From Liquidambar formosana (taxonomy: Eukaryota > Streptophyta > Magnoliopsida > Saxifragales > Altingiaceae), in NCBI GenBank assembly GCA_039720395.1, contig CM077831.1:30977695-31041694 (forward strand): a DNA stretch of 64,000 nucleotides. The letters are read 5' to 3'. Of the stretch, positions 22,457-35,440 are shown one piece after another. Below the pieces are notes generated by a model. It had not been told where the DNA came from. It saw only the letters and a program-made list of their open reading frames with translations, and ran no database searches. Position 1 is the first letter of the stretch, and every line of letters begins with the position of its first letter. A program made the translations under genes and the position numbers.

Positions 22457-23041
22457 ATGTATAACAGATTGTATGAGGGAGCTCGTACAGGCAACACTAG
22501 CGATTTCCACCAATTGCTTCAAGAAAGCCCATTGATTCTTGCTGATTATGCACTCATCTCTCCGCAAGAAAATCCTCTACGGCTCTAAACGTTGCTACCA
22601 AGTCTGGCCAACTTGTTTTTGTGAGAGAAGTACTGAGATAGAAGCCTGAATTAGCCAAAGAACTAAATAAAGATGGGTTTAGGCCGATGGATATAGCTTT
22701 AGCATTTGGGTATGTAGAGATAGTTAGAGAGCACCTAACCATTGGCGATGAAGTTGGTCGTCTCAAAGGTAGAGATGGAAGAACAGCTCTTCATTATGCT
22801 GCTATTAATGGCAGGATTGAGGTTATAGATGAATTGATCTCTACATGTGGAGAGTCCGTTAAGGATGTGACTGGTGTGGGTGAAACTGCACTTCATCTGG
22901 CTGTAAGATACTCCAAATTTGAATCCTTTAGAACGTTGGTGCAATGGCTAGAACGGCTTGGCTTGGAAGAAATGGTGAATTGGGTTTGACAGGGATGGGA
23001 ACTCTGTTTTGCACCTTGCAGTATTTAGAAAACAACTCCAG
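22457..23041 (+). pseudogene. Ankyrin first exon, unit A, inactivated
   Basis: Homologous to the intact start in unit C (MYNRLYEGARTGNTSDFHQL here). Lesions: an 8-bp insertion at about 22577-22590 (CTCTACGGCTCTAAACG against CTCTTCACG in C) that shifts the frame into a stop; CAG changed to TAG at GAGATAGAAG near 22640; and a one-base shift at GAATTGGGTTTGACAGG near 22978. The repeats between the lesions remain readable (DGRTALHYAAINGRIEVIDE, GVGETALHLAVRYSK). It ends at CTCCAG|GCAAGT, the same GC-type donor as the gene at 4916. No PGG second exon follows before the next unit begins. Confidence 0.85.
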
Positions 23042-25148
23042 GCAAGTTCAGATCTACCTTATCTTGCTTTTCCCTAAAATTTCCTTTTGTCTCTCTGTTT
23101 TTTCATTTGTAATTTATCCCCCAGGACAAAGTTAATTCTCTAATTATTTATCAACATTCTATACTTATTTACCAACATCCTTTATTTTTTTCCCCTATAT
23201 TTTATTTTATTTTAAAATTTTAAAATTAATTGCTCATTTCACCCTCAGTTACAAAATAGTTTTATTTTTCCAAATTGTTTACCAATGTTTTCCTGATTCA
23301 CTCTCAAATTCGGAATTATATCAAAGTTCTCTCTTTCTATTCTTTATTTTTCTTGCATTGCTCTAGCCTCTGTTCACCGTGTAGCTAGGTGAAACTTCCT
23401 CGACTCTAAAATCAAGTCAAGGCCCACATTTTGTGTCTATTCGGCTTCCCAATCAGGCTGTCCATCATTTCCCGGCCTTTTCCCAGGGATTGGTTTTTTT
23501 CTTTCCAAGTTAACAACACACATAGTATTCTATATTTCTATCACATAAACAAACACAAAAGGCTTAATTGAAGCACCAACTTGAACAGGGTGTTCAATCC
23601 TAAATATTATATATAATGAAACCAAAAACTTGTGAGAGAGGGAAAAAAAATTGACATAAAAAATATCATGGCAATTGCCATGAGCTTTATAGTTAAGAGA
23701 AAGGAAATATGTCGATCTCACACAAAAAAAGACTTCTATGTAACTATGACACAGCTGATATTGTATCATAAGCCAATAGGGAATAGAGCAAAGTAGGATT
23801 GTCAGAGTACTTTTTGATCCTACAATACTACTTTACTTCACTCCCATTAACCCGTGACACCACGTGGCCGTGTCACAGTTACATGAAAGACTCACTCATC
23901 TCACACATGCACTTTAAGAGAGCTATTAGCTAAAACCTACCTGGCTTTCGAAATCTTAGGTTCACATTGCATTTGGGAGTTGAGTGCTCTCATTGACCCA
24001 AACTCACTACCACATAAATTTGCATAAACAACAAATTCAAAACAACTTTACATTAAAACACTTGATTTACTTAATGTGACCCAACAATGTTCAACAAAAG
24101 CTATAATTTACTAATGGTCCTAGGGCCCATGGATATATAAGACATATATACCATGCTTTTTCAGCATCAGATGATAAGTCATTATCTTGTTGCTGTTGAC
24201 ATGGCCCTAGAGTCATTTTTTGATCCCCATGGACAGGAGCACTCATGTTACTTAACTTATCTTGAGCACATATGATCAAGATAATATAACCCCACAAAAT
24301 GTCATTTGTATATCAACAAGTGGCAGATATATAGACAAAATATGGATATGTCATCCATTGCGATCCACTCAATCCAAATACACAGACATCTCTTGAAAAC
24401 TCACCCTCATTTCTCCTTATCCATAAGTTTTTATTTTTTTCAATGATAAGATTGTCACTAAATTGGAAAAACAAGGTTTGGACTATTAAGAATCATAAGG
24501 TTGTGAATTTGTGATGGTGAATGTGAATAATGAATAGGGGGCCGTCTTTGTTCTCTATTGGTCCTGAAGAAAAATTCTCCCATAAAATGACAACACTGAT
24601 TTTTTTGGGGGGGGGGGGGGGAGTGTTTTAATTTGTTTATACCATACTCTCCTAGACACCTGGAAGCAAATTATTTGGGTAATTTCATATTTTTAAAACC
24701 CCCACACGTTTCTGTCTCACGTGACGAAACGTGTTGTGCTACAAAATCCAACCCAATCACAACATATAAATTTAAACAAAATATTTGGGACGTCCAAAAA
24801 AGAAAAAGGAAATAACAAACAATAAAAGGATTATTTATTTATTTATTATTACTCCGTATTATTGATATTATTTGATTAGATGACCTGATTAGTCTTTTGG
24901 AACACGAGTAAACTATTGACCATTCTATTCTACTAAATATTAACCATTTGCTAACTATCATCGTGTATTAAAGTGTAGTTTGTAAGAACCCACGTCTCCG
25001 ATATGATATTCATGTGTAATTCTCCGGACTCGTTTCAAATATGGCAAGAGGTACTACTTTAGTGATGGGGGTGCGACCATGGAGGCCGTGAACCCTTTTT
25101 GTCTCATGTAATGAAGGCCTTGAGGAAGATGATATACAATTTTTTGAA

Positions 25149-26165
25149 GGGTAAATTACATTAACACCTCTTCTAGAATTTGACTATTACAGATACATTC
25201 CTTCATGTTTTTAAAATTACACTAACATCCTTTACTTTACAAAATAAACTATAAAGAAATCCCTCCCTCTAACTTCCGTTTATTAATCTTAAATCATGTT
25301 CAAATTTTTTCAAAATACCCTAACTATCCTTATTGGATGACAACTTCCATGTTAAATGCATATAACTCATCAGTCCAACACATTCATCTGGCACATTCGA
25401 TTTTATTTTATTTTATTGATAAACAACTAAAACATAATCTATATATATATATATATATATAAAATGCTAAAAAGCTTAAATTTTTTATTCAACTAATGTG
25501 GCAGTTGTCAGATTTGCTCATTAGAAATAATTATTTATTTAATTGATATGCAAAAAAAAGAAAAAAAAAAATTGATTTGTCAAGTTGCCACCTTATTTCC
25601 TACCTCTATACATGCATCCCCATTCTAATAATTCTTTTCATTTATTTCTACATATGAGTAATGCTACATAGCCCTTATTTTTTTTAGCCCAAATCTATTT
25701 ATTCAAATGAGGTGACAACTTAACAAATCAATTTTTTATTTTTTTATTTTGCAAATCAATTAAAAATTTAATTCAATAAATAATTGTTTCTAATGAGCAA
25801 ATCTGACAGGTGCCACATCACTGGGACATAAAATTTAAACTTTTTAACATTTTTCTTTTATATATATATATATATTATCTTTTAGTTGTTTATCAATAAT
25901 AATTCAAAAATCCAAAAATACTGGATGAACATATTGGACTACTAAGTTATATGCATTTAACATGAAAGTTATCATCCACTAAGGGTAATTAGGATATTCT
26001 GAAAAAATTTGAACATGATTTAACGGATTAATGGACAGAAGTAAGAGAGAGGGGTCTCTTTGTAGTTTATTTTGTAAAATAAAGGGCATCAATGTAATTT
26101 TAAAAACGTGAGAGAATGTATCTGTAATAGTTAGATTCTAGAGAGGGTCTTAATGTAATTTACCC
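25149..26165. mobile_element. Foldback Mutator-like element in unit B
   Basis: Orthologous to the unit A copy, with the same GGGTAAATTACATTAA ends and flanking TTTTTTGAA (25140-25148) and TATTTTGAA (26166-26174). It lacks the nested 174-bp MITE and has a plain TA tract there instead. 1,017 bp, non-coding. Confidence 0.8.
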
Positions 26166-27285
26166 TATTTTGAATATGTTTCAAAATGGGGACCATATGT
26201 CCATATATATGAAAGCTAAATTTGGTTCCTTTGTTTTTCTTTGCCCACCTTCCTTGACTTTAACAACCTCTTGTGTTCACAGACAAAAAGAATGAACCAT
26301 GCATGAGCACTGGCAGTACATGTATGACTCTCATATGATTGTGGCCATGAATTTGAATACAATTGGACCTTACTCGTCAAACATCACTTCAACATTTCTT
26401 TCATCTTTATCTTTTCTTCAACAAGAGGCCATGGGTTGTCAGCAAATCTATGTAATTTGCCTCCCTAATATTTAAAAGAAATTAACTTAAAATGTATATC
26501 ATATATCAATGGTTCCTGCATGAAACTTATCTTCAGAAATGAAAGGTTTTGGATTTGACTTTTCACTCTCTCAAGACCGATGATCAATCAGATTTATCTT
26601 CAATGTTAATTATATTAAAAATAAATAAACGATAACCTTACTATATTTCAAAGATTAGTCACATTAAAAACTTGAATATCCCTATTAACCAAGAAAAAAA
26701 AATAGTAAGACATTTTTTTCAAACACTAAAATTTTAGGTTACCAGACCCAAGCCAAGTGAGGGAGATGTGTATGAAGTAATATGATTGGTGCATTGTACA
26801 GAGAATGTCTCTTCGAGGAACTATTTTATTGGTTGATGGTTGGGCTGTCTAGGTCAAAATTCAACCATGGTCTACCTCCATTATGTTGGAAGTTTGAAGG
26901 CCACAAAGCAGACTTAATTATTGACCAATATGGATTTGCTACATTAGCTGTCACAACCAGCAGCTATGGCATACGAGAAGCATGTGCTTATGCTGAGTTT
27001 GAATTACTATTCATTGTGATACTGTTATAGTGAAAACGGGATAAAACTAACATGTACCAGATTATGAAATTTTCACATGGATAGAATAATTAATGATATC
27101 CCATTATTCTTTTTGAGATTAAATTAAATTTTATTTTTAACCCAAAGGCTATAAAAAATGGTCAAAGTTGTGCTATGTCATCGGATGAATTCACTTGATG
27201 ACATAGTATCAACTTTTTTTAAGTAAAGAAAATAAAAATTTATCTTTTATTAGTGATAATTTTATCAATAGCACATTAGTCAAAA

Positions 27286-27316
<31 letters not shown>

Positions 27317-27568
27317 AAGCAGACGAAATCAATAATTTTAACATTTTTATTAAAATGGCACGAATATCATGTGAACCCAAAGGAGTAATAAAGTCAGGCA
27401 CAAGTTGTGGGACAATTTTCTGTTATGATGGAAAAATACTAATGGTTTTAATCCTTGTAAATGTGTGGCAACTTCCACACCAAATGCATTCTTAACTTTA
27501 GTAGCTATCAAATAAGCTGAGCTAAAGTTGATGGGCGTATTAAACACAACCCCCCCCCCCCCCCCCCC

Positions 27569-28530
27569 GGATTTGGATTTGGTGCAGTCCATGCCTTTAA
27601 CTGCATGGTGCAGTAGGCGTTCGATTGTCGCCACGTGGCAGAGCAGCAAATGGGCGGTGGATGGCGCGCTTGGCTGAACTGCTTCAACCCCCTAACGCCG
27701 TTTGCCGTTAAGATGCAAAACAAATGGGAAACGCTGCGTTTTGCTTCAAATTTCGGGGGCAAAACCTGATGCTTCCCATTTCAATTCATTTCATTCCCTC
27801 TTTCCTCCTTCTCTCTCCTCTCTCCCCTCCTCGCCGTTCCACTCTCTCTCCTCTCTTCCCTTCGGCCGTTCCACTCTCTCTCCCCTCCCTCTGCCGCCAC
27901 TCCTTCCTTTGGTTAAACCCAGATCTAGGTTTCGGGGGTCACTCTTGCTCTAGTTTTTCCATCCACCACCGGCCCGCCGCCCGCCACTCTCTCTCCCTTC
28001 CCTCCGCCGCCGCTCCTTCCTCTGGTTAAACCCAGATCTGGGTTTCAGGGGTCACTCTTGCTCTGGTTTTTCCGACCACCACTGGCCTGCAGCCCACCGC
28101 TGCTGCTACCCCTGCTGCCGCTGCTTTCCCCCTACTGTGGCCGCTCCTTCCTCCTGCTGCGGCTGCTCCTTCCTTGGCGAACGCAGGTATGTTCTTTATT
28201 TTTTATTTTTTATTTTGTGTAAACTAGGTTTTTTTTTTTTTTTTTGGGTGTAAACTGGGTTTTTTTTGTTCAGGGACGATGGGTTTTTTTTTGGTGCTTT
28301 GTCTTTATGAAGTTTCACATCTGTCATTGACCTTTAAAAAATGAAATGAAACAGATCCCATCTGGAAGGTCTATTTTTACGGATACCCATTTCATGGTTG
28401 ATCGTCCCTCTTTTTGCTCTTTGGATGATAGCACAAGGGGATAGGCTTCAGCTTCTTTGAATCAATCAGGTGCCCTGCTCAATTTAGCATTTGGTTATCT
28501 TCATCTTGTTAGTGTGCCATGGATTAGTGT

Positions 28531-28565
<35 letters not shown>

Positions 28566-31434
28566 TCAAAAATTTTGAGTGGAATGGTTTGATAACATGC
28601 AAAGCCTATGAGAAATACATTGATAATTTCTAATATAAGCATCTCATATTACCAGATTTGTTTTGTAAAGAAAGCCCTTTTGTGTAATTGTCTAAAATAT
28701 ATCTTATAATTAGACCCCAACTGGGTTTTTTCTTTTTTTTTATTTTTTTTTTATTTTTGTGTGTGTAAACTGTGAAATGAGTGGCCTCTGTTTATGAATG
28801 TAGACTAAAAAGGAAGTTTCCAATACATGTATTTGGATGAGTGACGCAAAGATGCATGTTGGTGTGCTGACATTTTTTAATGTACAGAAAAATTGTTTGT
28901 ATAACAATCCTTTTGGCTGATTGATTCTGGAATCAATTATGATATTTAAAATGACAAATTATTGACCAGTGATTATAGAAATTTTCCCTGAAATAATAAA
29001 AAATGATACCACTGGCCTCCAACTCTTAGAAAACCCAGTCCTCCCTACTAGTGTGTGTTAATTCAACACACATTTTTGGAGATTGCCATTTAACTTGGGT
29101 TATAATGCCCCTTGGCACTATACCAGAGACCTTAGTTTGAACCTGTCTCTTCTCTTCATTTTGTTTTTTTTTCTTTTTCTGTTCAGTGGATTGATATTGT
29201 CATATCTGTTATGCTATTTTTTTTCAGGATCACACAAAAGCACCCTACTATATAGGCAACTCGACTGCAACTCCTTCCAAGCTAGTTGAAAGAAAGTTAC
29301 GGCTGGGCTTGGCTACTCAACCGGCACAACAATTTGAGCACCAATTGTAGTCATTTTGGGGTTTATAGATTAGTCGCCTTTTCCATTAAAACTCTGTCTT
29401 GGGTGTTTTGGCGGATGATTTTTTGTTAGGGGATGATTTGAGCACCAATTGTAATCAATTTGAGCACTAATTGTTGTTATTACAAACTAATTGTTAGTGG
29501 ATGATATTTGTTACAATGGATGGTTTATTGGTTTAATGGAATGATGTACAGGATATGTTGTTTTTATTTGTGATTGAGTTGTTTGATTTTGTACAAGCTT
29601 GATAAGTCGATAACTTGGGATGTCCTTATTATAGATGGGGTTATGTCGGATTTTCCAAAAAATTTGGTGCCTTGATATATTTGTGCCTTAGTATATTGTA
29701 AAAGATGAAAGCCAAAGTGAACAAGCCTAAAGTTGGTTACTAGAATTTTTTTTTTCCTTTTTTTTGGGGGGGGGGGGGGTTGTGGCTTCAGTGGATTGTG
29801 CCCACTTTCTTCAATGCTAATAATGAAATTGAGTTAGAGTGACAAATTGCGCCAAATATGCATCGACCCATTGAACAAACTCCTTGCAATTACGAACCTA
29901 CACAAGACTTACATTGTGTTAGTGAAAAATTATGTTTCAAATAAGCTAAGTTAATATCAAATATAAAACATGACCATAAATAAGCTAAGTTAACACCAAT
30001 CCATTTGGCTTAAATTGTTTGGTCCCTTCAATATGCAGTCATTTAAATACCCAATTCTAATGGAGTTGTGGTCTAGAGGATAATAAAGCAAATCAAGAAT
30101 AGTAGTGGCTATTAAATACCCAATTCTAATGGAGTTGTGGTCTAGAAGAAAGTCATCATGCTTGTAGCCATTTTGAAGCAGGAAATAGTTTATTTTACTC
30201 ACAAAGACATCACACTGTGGTTGGTAACTAAGAGGATAATAAAGCACCCGGTAGTGCCTTGACATGGCTTGTTGAATTCTCTAAAACATGAAAATTGATC
30301 AAATAAGACAGCGAAACATCTATTAGACCTATTATTTCATGAAGTCACACTATATCTGGGAGGTTTAAAAATTGTAGCCCATTAGGCATTTTTTGATGCA
30401 TCAAGTTCATTGTAGTGAAGATGCTGGCATCACTAAAAGGAGCTTGTCCAAAAAGATTTGCACATTTTCTTTACACCACCTCAGACCCATCATCCATTAC
30501 AAGCCTTTCTATCCCTGCCCAATAATCCCCATCATTTATCACATCATCCCATCATACATATTCATTTTCTAATTATTAGAACAAGTTGAAATTTAGTATA
30601 AAAATTGAAATACGGGAAAGGAGGAGTCCTTAAAAGAAATGTATTAGGAAGTAGGAACTAAGGGCATCTTTCAAGCTAGCCCACCAAAGAATTCCACCTC
30701 AACTTCCATCGACCAGAGAAGAAACAAAACAAAAACAGACAATCAATGCAAAATAAAGGCAGCCAACTCTTATAAAGCTCAAGGAGGGAGAAAATTGCCT
30801 ATACAATGCTAAAAAGTACCAGCCCCCTCCAAACCCACCCAAAAAACAAAATTAGAGAGCAGCTTAAAAATTTTGAGACCCTTCCTTTTAGTCAGTCAAT
30901 ATATAAGTATTGTGCTTAAAAATTCAATTCCTGAATTGATGGCAATGGAGGGTGCCTCCATGGATGAGTGACCAGAAATTTTGAACTTTCATGATTTTGT
31001 TCTTATTTTGGGGAGATGTGTTATACGAGCCAAATTGGATCCCAATTCCTCATGTTAATTTTGACCTTGAGTTCACTTCTTGAGGGTAGATAAAGTGGTA
31101 TGGGTCCTTGTTCTCATTTCAAAGAAAAATATACTTGGCCTTACCATTCATCAAAATCAGAGCATTTCTAGAAGTATACATTTTAGTTTTTAGAATGCTC
31201 AATGTCTCAGTCTGTTCTGCTTTCATTTGGGATATATGATATATGATTCACACTTTATGCAGAGAATAAAATATACAGTTAGCACTACTATATAATGGGG
31301 TAGGAATAAAATCTTACAAATTGATTTATAAAAAAAAACAAACAATCTTACAAATTGCATATTTTTTTTAACAGCCTCAAGGAATTTTAACCAAAAAAAA
31401 AAAAACCCGTTGTCCCTAAACAAGAGAAACCCAG

Positions 31435-31469
<35 letters not shown>

Positions 31470-32058
31470 CTAGAAATTTCTCCACAAAAAAACCAGTTTA
31501 CCCATCGTCCCTTAACCAAAAAAAAAAAAACCCAGTTTACAACCACAAAAAAAAAAAAAAAAAAAACCCAGCTTACACAGTTTGCACAAAAAATAAAAAA
31601 TAAAGAAGCCGGGGTTCGCCGAGGAAGGAGTAGCCGCAGCAGGGAGGAAGCAGCGGCAGCAGGAGCAGCAGCAGCAGCGGGCGGCGGGCCGGTAGTGGAT
31701 GGAAAGACCAGAGCAAGAGTGACCCCCGAAACCCAAATCTGTGTTTAACCAGAGGAAGGAACGGCGGCGGAGGGAGGGGAGAGAGAGTAGAAAAGCGGGA
31801 GGAGAGAGAGGAGAGAGAAGGAACGAAATGAATTTGAAATGGAAATGGGATGGGTGCGCTGGTTTTGCCCCCGAAATTGAAGCACAAAACGTAGCGTTTC
31901 GGGCTTGTTTTTGCATTTTAACGTCAAACGCCGTTAGCTGTTGAAGCCCTTTACCCAGCGCGCCATCCACCATCCATTTCCTACTCCACCACGTGGCCAC
32001 CATCGAACGCCTACTGCACCATGCAGTTAAAGGCTTCTACTGCACCAAATCCAAATCC
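27569..32058. mobile_element. 4.49-kb long-TIR MULE, unit B only
   Basis: Ends are GGATTTGGATTTGGTGCAGT and its inverse, of the same family as the 987-bp element at 14210. The inverted arms extend for about 700 bp (27569 to about 28290 and about 31495 to 32058) and hold a GC-rich pyrimidine stretch plus an AACGCAGGTATGTTC splice-donor-like site. The element sits in a poly(C) tract: 10 C on the left, 9 C on the right, compatible with a 9-bp duplication. Units A and C have uninterrupted tracts there. The 3.2-kb interior has no transposase frame that I recognise. At 30046 and 30113 a stretch starting TTAAATACCCAATTCTAATG is repeated. It is non-autonomous and may carry captured sequence. Confidence 0.85.
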
Positions 32059-32266
32059 CCCCCCCCTCTTTTTTTATTTTATATGCGACCTGCTAGAAAA
32101 TGACTTTTGTCTAAATATAAAAAATTTACTCTTTTGATGTAATATTTGTGATCATTATCTCAAAACAGGGAGTATTTTTTTAATTAACTGACGTGGTTTC
32201 GAATTAAGCAAAGAGTTGGGTAAATTGGGTTTTGCTTGACAGCAAAATTTCCATCTTACATATGTA

Positions 32267-32320
32267 CTAGTTTATAACCCGTGCGTTGCACGGGTGAGGT
32301 TTGTAAAAATAAATATTGTG

Positions 32321-32369
<49 letters not shown>

Positions 32370-33161
32370 CACATCCGTGATGGTAGCTTAGAGGGCAAAG
32401 AATCGCGGCTCAGGAATCATAAATCTTAAGTTCATGTTTTCGCTCTCTCACTATCAAATGCACAAACTTGTGGATGGTTTGTGCATCATAGAGATTATTT
32501 TGGGCTTAACGGTTTGAGATATGCATCGTTTGGCAAAAATGTATTTGCACAATTTTTAAGCATTTTTATAGTTTTCTAATCAATTTGATATGTTAATACA
32601 TATTCCGGTGTGTCGCATTTTCTTTTTTAATAATCATTACTTCTATTTGTTTCTCTTTCTGATTATAGCTATTTATAATTTTTTACGTTTAGTTTTTGGG
32701 AGAAGAAATGAATAAACATAAAGAAAACGAAGAAATATGGTATAGTTTACTAAGTTTAGGTTGAACATTATACAGTGTAGGTTTTTCGATTTTCTCACAT
32801 AAAAATAAAGAGATATGTAATGTACACCAAGTGTCAACCTACCTCTATCGCGTGAAAAAGAGTAGTAAAAACCAAAAAATAGAGAAGTTAGAGAATTTAC
32901 TTTTTCGCGATCACTTCACTTTTCAACTTAATACCAAACATGAAATATTAGTAGTCCTTTTGAAGCATTTGTACAGTCAATTTGTAGCATGTTGGCAGAG
33001 AAGATTTTTTTTTTGGTATTAAGTTGGATAGTGATCACTAAAAGGTAATTCTCCAAAAGTCACTAAGAGTAACTTTCTTTTTGGAAAAATTACTTTTAAA
33101 TTGGATAGTGATCACTAAAAAGTAATTTCCAAAAGTCACTAACAGTTAGAGCCATTCGTCC

Positions 33162-33211
<50 letters not shown>

Positions 33212-33242
33212 TGATAAGGTAATTATATACATATTATATAGA
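32267..33242 (-). mobile_element. Small non-autonomous Helitron, unit B copy 1
   Basis: Counterpart of 16675-17600. CTAG at 32267-32270 is followed by the same hairpin ACCCGTGC-GTT-GCACGGGT. The internal (TA)n tracts are expanded relative to unit A. Confidence 0.72.
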
Positions 33243-33639
33243 TTATACGAGCCTGAAGAGCCCCAGCCAAGCTTGGGTCTTTTTCGACTTATCTATCCAC
33301 TGGTTTATAACCTGTGCATTGCACGGGTGACATTTGTAAAAATAAATATTTCCAAATATATATATATATATATATATACTAGTTGGTGCACACGTGCGTT
33401 GCATGTGTCAATATTAACCAACTTTTAATCACCAGTCTATCATAAACTACATTCAATTGAACATTTATACATTAACTGCAATAGTATGAATTCTATGTAT
33501 TTAAATGTATAAATAATAATCGTTTTAAACTTGTAAAAATGCCAAAACATCCAAAAATTGTCATTAAATTAGGTAAACATATGTTTGTAATGAAATTCTA
33601 ATATGAAAGAAATAATCTAAGTATTCTGTCTTTGAATCT

Positions 33640-35440
33640 AATTTTTTTCTACCTCTTTGATTTTCTGTTATTTTCACTTTCTTCTGACTCTTCGTCTGGT
33701 ATTTCTTCAATTTCTTCAGCAATGTAACTATTTTTTGCTCGAATGAAGTCATCAATTTTCTTCAATTTTATGATAAACTTAAATTTCCAGCCAGTCTGAC
33801 GAATCAGTTTCATGTAGAACTTGGAGTTTGTGTTATTCTGCCATAAAATGTAAACAAAGTTAGTAACATTGTGATTATTTGGCATATAATTAATTTTTGG
33901 CATTATTTTATTACCTTTTCATGTGATTCGATAAATTCTGAAACTGTACAACCAGTTAACTTTTGTACTTCATTGAATAAAGTAATATAAACCTTTCCTT
34001 TTTCATCTACAGCTTCCATTTGGACCATATACCTATTTTCATGTAAAAACGTAATGTTAGTTGGATGTATTAAATTTTTTGCATTTTATGGCATAAAGAA
34101 TGTTTTTACCTTGGAGTGTACTCTGGTTTTTCTTTTTTGCATTTTGGGCATTTTGATTTCTCCCCCTCGCCTGTGATCTTGCTGTTACATATTGTACAGC
34201 TATAGTACGATGGAGTGTTCTGATTATTGATATGACTAATTATTCCGTTGAAGCAGCAGTAGAATTTCTGCAATTTGAGAGATGTTTAAATCATTATATT
34301 TGCGTATCAGTAAATAATTTGAAATCATTACATATCATCTAATTGTTTTGGTACCTCTGTCTTAAATATTTCTCCATTCTAAAGATCTTCACTTGTCACT
34401 GTTTCAGCATCTTTTATTTTCTTTGGCAGTAAGCAAAATTGTTCATAGTCATCACTGCCAATGAGCGATGTGAACCTGCATGTTGCATTATTTTATATAT
34501 ATATATATATATGTATGTTTATTTATTTATTAAATATGCATTACACATTTTGAACAAAACATTATATATTTCAGAATATGAGATAGGTTTTGATTATACC
34601 ATTTTTGCATTTGCTTTGCTTCTTCTAGGTCTGGACTTATCTGTATTGTTGTAACTGATACAATGATTAGACGGAATTCATCTGCGAATCAATCAAAAAT
34701 ACATAAAATTGTTAAATATCGGTTTTTTTAAAAAAAATTTTAAATTCATTAATTATAATTAATTGGTATGTTGCTCTCATAGATGCTTCCTTTTCCTTTT
34801 GAAATGGCAATCACTGGCTTTTCTCAGGTTAATCTTTCAAGCAGGTGTCCTTCGCTTTCTGCCAAGTCACCCCATAGAGTAACTTGAAGAGTCTCCGATC
34901 TGTAATAAATGATTTGATTGTAATTAGTAATTGAATATATTCTATTGTAGGATATTAAATGGAAGAGTCATATAGGGTTTGTGATTTACTCTGTATTCTT
35001 GATAATGATCTCTCGCATCTTTATTGGCCCTCGTTCATCATTTTTTTTGTTTATGTTAACCAGTGGCTTCACGTCTATCAGAAATCCTATAACATCTGCA
35101 AAGGATTCATAATGTTAATATATAGATTTTTATATAGCAAGTTATACGCATTTTCTTTTTTTCATTTAAGAATACGTACCAAAAGTTTTCTTTTCATCCC
35201 CTTGTTTAATTGCTTCTTCAAATGTTATGAAATCGTATTTCAGATTCTTTAAGGTCACTTCTGTCTTTGCTTGGTTGACTTCGGTATGCACATTTAGCGA
35301 CAGCTCAATTTCTTTGTGAACATTCAAGAATCTTTCATTTACACCCTTCACTACGCTATTTTCAATGAAGTAGGTCCAATCCTTCATGAACAATTCTCTG
35401 AACTTCTCAACCGCATCATTGAAAATGACAGTTTTCATTT
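33640..35440 (-). pseudogene. Helitron RPA-like (single-strand DNA binding) gene, decayed
   Basis: Successive minus-strand exons match replication protein A large-subunit folds. 35180-35440 carries FNDAVEKFRELFMKDWTYFI (OB-fold). 34990-35095 begins VIGFLIDVKPLVNINKK. About 34765-34899 carries ETLQVTLWGDLAESEGHLLE and PVIAISKGKGSIYES. About 34585-34690 carries TTIQISPDLEEAKQMQKWY. About 34110-34270 is a four-cysteine zinc finger (CTICNS...CPKCKK). About 33910-34040 carries VQMEAVDEKGKVYITLFNEV, and about 33650-33850 is the C-terminal piece. Intron phases still join (F-DVIG, NTE-SETLQ). An in-frame TGA at 34826-34824 and a lost donor after ...IYES show that it is inactive. It would have coated single-stranded DNA during rolling-circle transposition. 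Confidence 0.8.

Larger units (their letters stand above)
11238..23485 (+). repeat. Tandem unit A of the PGG/ankyrin block
   Basis: Homology to units B and C begins abruptly at GGGATTGGTTTTTTTCTTTC. Non-coding stretches 11238-12900 and 15207-16674 are near-identical to B (23486-25140; 26300-27550) and C (54289-55790; 55800-57020) and contain no gene I recognise. Unit-specific additions are a 987-bp MULE (14210-15196) and two 174-bp MITEs (13210-13383, 17735-17908). Host content is a PGG-only gene and a broken ankyrin first exon. The left edge joins unrelated sequence, so A marks the start of the array. Confidence 0.85.

Noticed and set aside
22944..23135. Frame starting ATGGCTAGAACGGCTTGG in unit A (also 53747 in unit B)
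   Set aside because: It is the shifted reading of the ankyrin exon running into the intron past the GC donor, not a separate gene.
30046..30160. Repeated stretch starting TTAAATACCCAATTCTAATG, first suspected as CRISPR-like
   Set aside because: Only two copies, no regular spacer series and a plant nuclear context; best read as a local duplication inside the MULE.
31440..31467. (CA)n run and nearby poly(A) considered as a retroposon tail
   Set aside because: It lies inside the right arm of the MULE and has no flanking target duplication of its own.
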